NCBI GenBank assembly: GCA_015143295.1
Contig: CM026556.1
Span: 17,236,547 to 17,300,546, forward strand
Source of the DNA: Tetracentron sinense
Lineage: Eukaryota > Streptophyta > Magnoliopsida > Trochodendrales > Trochodendraceae
Length of the DNA: 64,000 nucleotides
Direction: 5' to 3'
Part shown: one piece after another, positions 56,490 to 64,000 of the stretch
Numbering within the stretch: the stretch's first letter is position 1
Layout of the letters: each line of letters starts with the position of its first letter
Position numbers and translations under genes: made by a program
The notes under the pieces: model-generated
Database searches by the model: none
The model's input: the letters and a program-made list of their open reading frames with translations, nothing else
What the model was told of the DNA's origin: nothing

Positions 56490-56790
56490 TAGTGAACATT
56501 TTGTTGTTATTTTGAACATAAGATAATCAAAAAGTATTTTGTTATTTTGGAGAAAAACATTTTGTTGTTGTTTTCATATGACAATTAAATAACATTTTGT
56601 TAGTTTGGAGAATAACATTTTGTTGCTATTTTGAATATATGATAATCAAAGAACATTTTGTTAATTGGACATGAACATTTTATTGTCATTTTAAATTCAT
56701 GCTTTGTTTTTACTCTATGGACACTATAAAAGTGTTTCATTAAAAAAAAATGGAACATTTTATTGTGTAATGGAAGGTAGAACAACTTGG
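56490..56790. repeat. AT-rich minisatellite after the transposase gene
   Basis: AACATTTTGTTGTTATTTTG and close variants are repeated about seven times with spacers such as GATAATCAAA. It is non-coding. Confidence 0.75.
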
Positions 56791-56934
56791 GTGCAAAAAA
56801 AAATGAAAAAATTGGAAGCTTTTATTTACTCCATCCACACTATAATAGTGTTTGATGAGAAAAAATAGGCGCATTTCATATTGGAAAAGAAGGGTGAACC
56901 CCTTCGGTCCACTTTGGTCTGTTTCCGATCCCTA

Positions 56935-59900
56935 GGGCTATTTGGAGTTGCACCATTATTTAAAAAATTGCACCCAAGCATGTTTTTACTCCATGGGATA
57001 CATAAATTGCTTCAATAAAAAATATGAGCACAATTTTATAAAAGAAGTGAAGTTTGAATCACTTGAGTCCACTTTGATCTGTTTCAGAGTCCTCATGGCT
57101 ATTTGGAGTTGTTCCATAGTTGCACCCTTATTTAAAAAGTTGCACCGAAATATTTTTTTACTCCAAGGGATACATAAAAGTGTTTCACCAAAAAAAATAG
57201 ACATATTTTTATAGAACAAGTGAAGTTTTAACCCCCCTTGGATCAATTTTAGTCTGTTTACGAGTTCTCAGAGCTATTTGGAGTTGCACCTTAGTTGCAT
57301 CCTCATTTAAAAAGTCGCACCCAAATATTTTTTTATTTCAAGCGACAAATAGAAGCGTTTCGTAAAAAAAAATTGACACATTTTTATAGAATACGTGAAG
57401 GTCGAACCATTTCAATCAACTTTGATCTGTTTCGGGGCCTAAAGGTTATTTAGAGTTGCACCTTAGGCGCACCCCCTTTTAAAAAGTCGTACCCAAGCAT
57501 TTTTTTACACCAAGGGCTATATAGAAGCATTTCATTAAAAAAATGGACATATTTTTATAGAAGAAGTGAAGGTCGAACCTTTTCGGTCAACTTTGATCTG
57601 TTTTCGGGTCCTGAACCTATTTAGAGTTGCACCTTAGGCGCATCCTTATTTAAAAAGTGGCACCCAAGCATTTTTTTACTTCAAGGGCTATATATAAACG
57701 TTTCAAAAAAAAATGGACATATTTTTATAGTTGCACCCTCATTGAAAAAGTCGCACTCATAAATTTTTTTACTTCATGTAACAAATAACATCGTTTCGTA
57801 AAAAAAATTGACACATTTTTGTAGAAAAAGTGAAGGTCGAACTATTTCGATCAATTTTGATCTATTTCGGATCCTGAAGGCTATTTAGAGTTACACCTTA
57901 GGCGCACCCTTATTTAAAAAGTCGCAACCAAGTATTTTTTTACTCCAAGGGCTATATAGAAGCGTTTCATGAAAAAAATAGAAATATATTTATAAAGAAG
58001 TGAAAGTAGAACCTCTTGGGTCCACTTTGAACAATTTTCAAAACCTTAGGGGTAATTTGAGTTGCACCTTAGTTGGACGATCATTTAAAATATCGCACCC
58101 ATATATTTTTTTACTTCAAGTGACAAATATAAGCGTTTTGTACAAAAAATTTGACAAATTTTTATAGAAGAAGTGAAGGTTGAACCTTTTCGATCAAATT
58201 TGATCTGTTTTCGTGTCCTGAAGGCTATATAGAGTTGTACCTTAGGCGCACCCTCATTTAAAAAGTTGCCACAGATCATTTTTTTACTCCAACGGCTACA
58301 TAAAAGTGTTTCATCAAAAAATATGACCACATTTTTTTAGAAGAAGTGAAGTTTGAACCCCTTGGATCCATTTTACTCTGTTTCTGAGTTATCAGGACCA
58401 TTAGAGTTTCACCTTAGTTGCACCCAAATTTAAAAAGTCGAACCCATACATATTTTAATTTCAAGTGACAAATAAATCATTTTGTAAAAAAAAATTGACA
58501 CATTTTTATAGGAAAAGTGAAGGTCGAACCCTTTCGATCAACTTTAATCTGTTTCGAGTCCTGAAGGCTATTTCGACTTACACCTTAGGCGCACCCTTAT
58601 TTAAAAAGTCTCACCCAAGCATTTTTTTAACTCCAAGGGATATATAAAAGTGTTTCACAAAAAAAAAATGAGCATATTTTTATAGAAGTGAAATTCGAAC
58701 CTCTTGGGTCCACTTTGAACTATTTTTGGGACCTCAGGGGTAATTTGAGTTGCACCTTAGTTGCACCCTCATTTAAAAATTCGCACCCATACATTTTTTT
58801 ACTTCAAATGACGAGTAGAAGTGTTTCGTAAAAAAATTTACACATTTTTATAGTAGAAGTGATGGTCGAACCTTTTAGGTCAACTTTGATATGTTTTCGG
58901 GTCCTAAAGGCTATATAGAGTTGCACCTTAGGCGCACCCTCATTTAAAAAGTAGCACCCAAGCATTGTTTTACTCCAAGGGCTACATTAAAGTGTTTTAT
59001 GAAAAAATATGGACACATTTTTATAGAAGAAGTAAAGTTTGAACCCTTTGGATCCATTTTACTCTGTTTCTGGGTCATCAGGGTTATTTGGAGTTGTATC
59101 TTAGTTGCACCATCAATTAAAAAGTCGCACCCATTCATTTTTTTTACTTCAAGTGACAAATAGAAGCGTTTCGTAAAAACAAATTGACACATTTTTATAG
59201 AAGAAGTAAAGGTCGAACCTTTTCGATCAACTTTAATCTGTTTTCGGGTCCTGAAGGCTATATAAAGTTGCACCTTTGGCGCATCCTTATTTAAAAAGTA
59301 ACACCCAAGCATTTTTTTTCTCCAAGGGCTATATAGAAATGTTTTATTGAAAAAAATGGACATATATTTATAGAAAAAGTGAAAGTCGAATCTCTTGGGT
59401 CCACTTTGAACTATTTTCGGGGCCTCAGGGGTAATTTGAGTTGCACCTTAGTTGCACCCTCATTTAAAAAGTCGTACTCATACATTTTTTTTCTTCAAGT
59501 GACAAATACAAGCGTTTCGTAAAAAAAAATCGACACATTTTTATAGAAGAAGTGAAGGTCGAACCTTTTCGGTCAACTTTGATATTTTTCGGGTCTTGAA
59601 TGCTATTTAGAGTTGAACCTTAGGCGCACCCTCATTTAAAAATTAACACCCAATAATTTTTTTACTCTAAGGGCTACATAAAAGTGTTTCATCAAAAAAT
59701 ATGGGCACATTTTTATAGAAGAAGTGAGGTTTGAACCCATTGGATCTATTTCACTATGTTTCTGGGTCATCAGGACTATTTAGAGTTTCACCTTAGTTGC
59801 ACCCTCATTTAAAAATTTGCACTCATACATCTTTTTACTTCAAGGAACAAATAAAAGCGTTTCGTAAAAAAAAAATTGACACATTTTTGTAAAAAAAGTT

Positions 59901-62900
59901 AAGGTCGAACCCTTTCGATCAACTTTGATCTGTTTTGGGTCCTGAAGGCTATTTAGGGTTGCACCTTAGTTGTACCCAAGAACTTTTTTTAGTCCATGGG
60001 CTACATAGAAGCATTTCATAAAAAATGGACATTTTTATAAATGAAGTGAAAGTCAAACCCCTTGGATCCACTTTGGACTATTATCAGGACCTCAGGGATA
60101 ATTTGAGTTGCACCTTAGTTGCATCCTCATTTAAGAAGTTGGATTCAATCAATTTTTCACTTCAAGTGACAAATAGAAGCGTTTCGTCAAAAAAATTAAC
60201 ACATTCTTACACAAGAAGTGAAGGTCGAACCCTTTCGGTCAATTTTGATATGTTTTCAGGTCCTGAACGCTATATAGAATTGCACCTTAGGCGCACCCTC
60301 ATTTAAAAAATAGCACCCAAGTATTTTTTTACTGCATGGGATATATAAAAGCATTTCACAAAAAAAATGGACATATTTTTATAGAAGAAGTGAAGTTTAA
60401 ACCCCCCTTGGATCAATTTTAGTGTCTTTACGGGTTCTCGAGCTATTTGGAGTTGCACCTTAATTCCACTCTCATTTAAAAAGTCGCACTCATACAATTT
60501 TTTTACTTCAAGTGAAAAATAGAAGCGCTTTGTAAAAAAAATTGCCACATTTTTGTAGAAAAAGTGAAGGTCGAACCCTTTTGATCAACTTTGATCTGTT
60601 TCGGGACCTGAAGGCTAGAGTTGCATCTTAGGCGCACCCTCATTTAAAAAGTAGCACTCAAACATTTTTTACTCCAAGGGCTACATAAAAGTGTTTCATA
60701 AAAATATATGGGCACATTTTTATACAAGAAGTGAAGTTTTAACCCCTTGGATCCATTTTACTCTCTTTCCGGGTCATCAAGGTTATTTGGAGTTGCACCT
60801 TAGTTGCACCCTCATTTAAAAACTCGCACTCATACATTTTTTTACTTCAATTGACAAATACAAGCGTTTCATAAAAAAATTGACACATTTTTAACGAATA
60901 AGTGAAGGTTGAACCCTTTCAATCAACTTTGATCTGTTTCGGGTGTTGAAGGCTATTTAGAGTTGCACCTTAGGCGCACTCTTATTTAAATAGTCGCACC
61001 CAAACATTTTTTAACTCCAAGGTCTATATAGAAGCGTTTCATAAAAAAATAGACATATTTTTATAAAAGAAGTGAAAGCTGAACCTCTTGGTTCCACTTT
61101 GGACTATTTTTAAGACTTCAGGGGTAATTGAGTTGCACCCTCATTTAAAAAGTCGCACCCATAAATTTTTTTACTTCAAGTGACAAATAAAAGCGTTTCG
61201 TTAAAAAAAATTGACATTTTTTTATGGAAGTGAAGGTCGAACCTTTTCGGTCAACTTTGATCTGTTTTCGGGTTCTGAAGGCTATATAGAGTTGTACCTT
61301 AGGCACACCCTCATTTAAAAAGTAGCACCCAAGTATTTTTTTAATTAAAGGACGACAAAAAGTGTTTCATCAAAATATGTAGGCACATTTTTATAGAAGA
61401 AGTGAAATTTGAACCCCTTTGATCCATTTTACTCGGTTTCTATGTCCTCAGGGCTATTTGGAGTTGCACCTTAATTGCACCCTTATTTAAAAAGTCGCAC
61501 CTATATATTTTTTTTACTTCAAATGAGAAATAAAAGTGTTTCGTAAAAAAAATTGACACATTTTTATAGTAAAAGTGAAGGTCGACCTTTCGATCAACTT
61601 TGATCTGTTTCGGGTCCTGAAGGTTATTTAGAGTTGCACCTTAGTCGCACCTAAGCATTTTTTTAACTCCAAGGGTTATATAGAAACGTTTCATAAAAAA
61701 AATGGACATATTTTTGTAAAAGAAGTGAAAGGCAGACCCCCTGGGTCCACTTTAGACTATTTTTGGGACCTCAGGGGTAATTTGAGTTGCACCTTAGTTG
61801 CATCCTCATTTAAAAATTCGCATTCAATCAATTTTTTCACTTCAAGTAATAAATAGTAGCATTTTTGTAAAACAAAATTGACACATTTTTATAGAAGAAG
61901 TAAAGGTCGAACCCTTTCGATTAACTTTGATTTGTTTTCGACTCCTGCAGGCTATATAGAATTGCACCTTAGGCGCACCCTCATTTTAAAAGTAGCACCC
62001 AAGCATTTTTTTTACTCCAAGGGATACATAAAGTCGTTTCACAAAGAAACTTGACATATTTTTATAAAAGAAGTGAAGTTTGAACCCCCTTGGATCAATG
62101 TTAGTCTGTTTACGGGTTCTCAGTGTTATTTGGAGTTGCACCTTAGTTGCACCCTTATTTAAAATGTCGCACTCATATATTTTTTTACTTCAAATGACAA
62201 ATAGAAGCGTTTCGTAAAAAAAATTAACACATTTCTGTAGACGAAGTGAAGGTCAAACCCTTTTGATTAACCTTGATCTGTTTCGGGTCCTGAAGGCTAT
62301 ATAGAGTTGCACCTTAGGCGCACCCTCATTTAAAAAGTAACACTCAAACATTTTTTTACTCTAAGGGCTATATAAAAGTGTTTCATGAAGAAACATGGGC
62401 ATATTCTTATAGAAGAAGTGAAGTTTGAACCTCTTGGATCCATTTTACTCTGTTTCCGGGTCATCAGAGCTATTTAGAATTACACTTTAGTTGCACCCTC
62501 ATTTAAAAAATCACTCATACATTTTTTTTACTTCAAGTAACAAATAGAAGCGTTTTGTAAAAAAAAGTTGACACATTTTTATCAAAGAAGTGAAGGTCGA
62601 ACTATTTCGATCAACTTTGATCTATTTTGGGTTCTGAAGGCTATTTAGAGTTGCACATTAGGTGCACCCTTATTTAAAAAGTCGCACTCAAGAATTTTTT
62701 TACTCCAAGAGTATAAAAGCATTTCATAAAAAAAAAAATTGACATATTTTTATAGAATAAGTGAAAATCGAACCTCTTGGGTCCACTTTGGACTATTTTT
62801 GGGACCTCAGTGTTATTTTAATTGCACCTTAATTCCACCCTCATTTAAAAAGTCGCACCCATACATTTTTTTTACTTCAAGTAACAAATAAAAGCGTTTC

Positions 62901-63880
62901 ATAAAAAAAAATTGACATTTTTATCCAAGAAGTGAAGATCAAACCTTTTCGATCAACATTGATCTGTTTCGGGTCTTGAAGGCTATCTAGAGCTGCACCT
63001 AGGCACACCCTTATTTAAAAAAGAGTAAAAATTGACCTTGGGTCCACTTTGGACTATTTTCAAGACCTCTGGGATAATTTGAGTTGCATCCTAGTTACAT
63101 CCTCATTTAAAAAGTCGCATTCAATCATTTTATCTCTTTAAGTGACAAATAAAAACGTTCGCAAAAAAAAAAAATTGACACATTTTTATACAAGAGTGAA
63201 GGTCGAACCCTTTCGATCAACTTTGATCTGTTTTCAAGTCCTAAATGCTATATAGAGTTGCACCTTAAGCACACCCTCATTTAAAAAGTAGCACTCAAAC
63301 ATTTTTTTTACTCCAAGGGCTATATAAATGTGTTTCATCAAAAAATCTGGACACATTTTTTTAGAAGAAATGAAGTTTGGACCCCTTGGATCCATTTTAC
63401 TCTTTTTTCAGGTCATCAGGGCTATTTGGAGTTGCACCTTAGTTGCATCCTCATTTAAAAAATCGCACTCATACATTTTTTTTACTTCAAGTGTCAAATA
63501 AAAGCGTTTCGTAAAAAAAATTGACACATTTTTATAGAAGAAGTGAAAGTCAAACCCTTTCGATCATTATTGATCTGTTTCGGGTTTTGAAGGCTATTTA
63601 GAGTTGCACCTCAGGCGCACCCTTATTTAAAAAGTCGCACCCAAGCTTTTTTTTACTCCAAGGGCTATATAAAAGCGTTTCATTAAAAAAAATAGGCATA
63701 TTTTTGTAGAAGTGAAAATCTAACCCCTTAGGTCCACTTTGGACCATTTTTAGGACCTTAGGGGTAATTTGAGTTACACCTTAGATGCATCCTCTTTTAA
63801 AAAGTTGCACACAAACATTTTTTTTAGTCGAAGGGATACTTAGAAGTGTTTCATCAAAAAATATGGGCACATTTCATCAA
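56935..63880. repeat. About 172-bp tandem satellite array in a two-type arrangement
   Basis: I count about 42 monomers by eye. Each contains GAGTTGCACCTTAG, CATTTAAAAAGTCGCACCC, TTTTTTTACTTCAAG, GTGTTTCATAAAAA and ATTTTTATAGAAGAAGTGAA. Starts are typically 165-180 bp apart. Most of the array alternates TTAGTTGCACC monomers with TTAGGCGCACC monomers, giving a unit of about 345 bp; a few neighbours break the order. Overlapping small frames on both strands are by-products. Confidence 0.9.
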
Positions 63881-64000
63881 ATTTAAGACTGAAATTTACC
63901 TATTTTATTTTATAAAAACATTTTATAGATTCTTTAAAAGTAGAAAAAAAAAAAATGATTGCAACATGGTGCAACGTAAAAGAGCACTTACCATAGATAT
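63881..64000. other. End of the array, AT-rich
   Basis: The monomer pattern ends near 63875. The rest is AT-rich with a run of 12 A near 63945 and a GCAACATGGTGCAACG phrase. The element continues beyond the window. Confidence 0.5.

Larger units (their letters stand above)
35400..64000 (+). mobile_element. FAR1-related MULE, split by insertions and running past the window
   Basis: Transposase pieces at 35893-37556, 43546-43675 and 55799-56482 read on from one another once insertions E and D are removed. Related GTTGCACC repeats flank the gene on both sides. I could not find its terminal inverted repeats: the left end is unresolved and the right end is outside the window. Confidence 0.65.

Noticed and set aside
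56942-60548. Small frames of 60-139 codons on both strands
   Set aside because: All lie in the about 172-bp satellite array and repeat with its period.

Overview
The window is a gene-poor, repeat-dense piece of a plant nuclear genome. The evidence is the mix of element families. There are chromovirus-type Ty3/gypsy elements primed by initiator tRNA-Met, an Athila-like Ty3/gypsy element primed by tRNA-Asp, Copia-type solo LTRs, a FAR1/MULE-type transposase and Helitron 3' ends. The one recognisable host sequence is a fragment of a plant PWWP-domain gene. I see no complete, intact host gene, no rRNA or tRNA gene and no prokaryotic feature. I cannot name the species.

Layout. (1) 1-15240: an old, internally deleted gypsy element (C, + strand) is split at 1073/13596 by a much younger chromovirus (A, - strand, 1074-13595, target duplication GGTAT). 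A's upstream LTR is itself split by a solo LTR of a relative (G, 10611-13213, target duplication GTGTT). (2) 15240-27086: non-coding debris holding a 148-bp MITE, a Copia-like LTR remnant (H), a fold-back element with a nested hAT-like MITE, three Helitron 3' ends on the - strand side and one on the + strand, a solo LTR (F, 22077-24848) and the PWWP fragment (25259-25417). (3) 27087-34721: an almost full-length but dead chromovirus (B, + strand, target duplication AGGGG). (4) About 34.7 kb to the window end: a FAR1-related/MULE transposase gene cut into three pieces by two insertions. These are a large solo LTR (E, 37557-43545, carrying a nested Copia-type solo LTR at 40794-43017) and an Athila-like element (D, 43676-55793). 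The transposase gene is followed by about 7 kb of roughly 172-bp tandem repeats in an alternating two-type arrangement.

How the parts work. Element A has the usual chromovirus set: Gag, protease, reverse transcriptase, RNase H and integrase. A 146-bp GT-AG intron sits exactly between Gag and protease, and removing it joins the two reading frames without a gap. Unspliced RNA would give Gag alone and spliced RNA would give Gag-Pol. One stop codon and one single-base deletion now break its pol.

The most unusual recurring signal is a block of perfect palindromes, rich in CG and mostly centred on TCGA, inside the LTRs of several families. The base sequence of the palindrome differs between families (ACCGATCGATCGGT, GGGCGATCGATCGCCC, CCAAGGTCGACCTTGG, and ACAACGTATACGTTGT in solo LTR G), but the palindromic design is kept. 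I think this and the intron deserve the closest second look.

The insertion order can be read from the nesting. C is older than A, and A is older than G. The MULE is older than E and D, and E is older than the Copia-type solo LTR.
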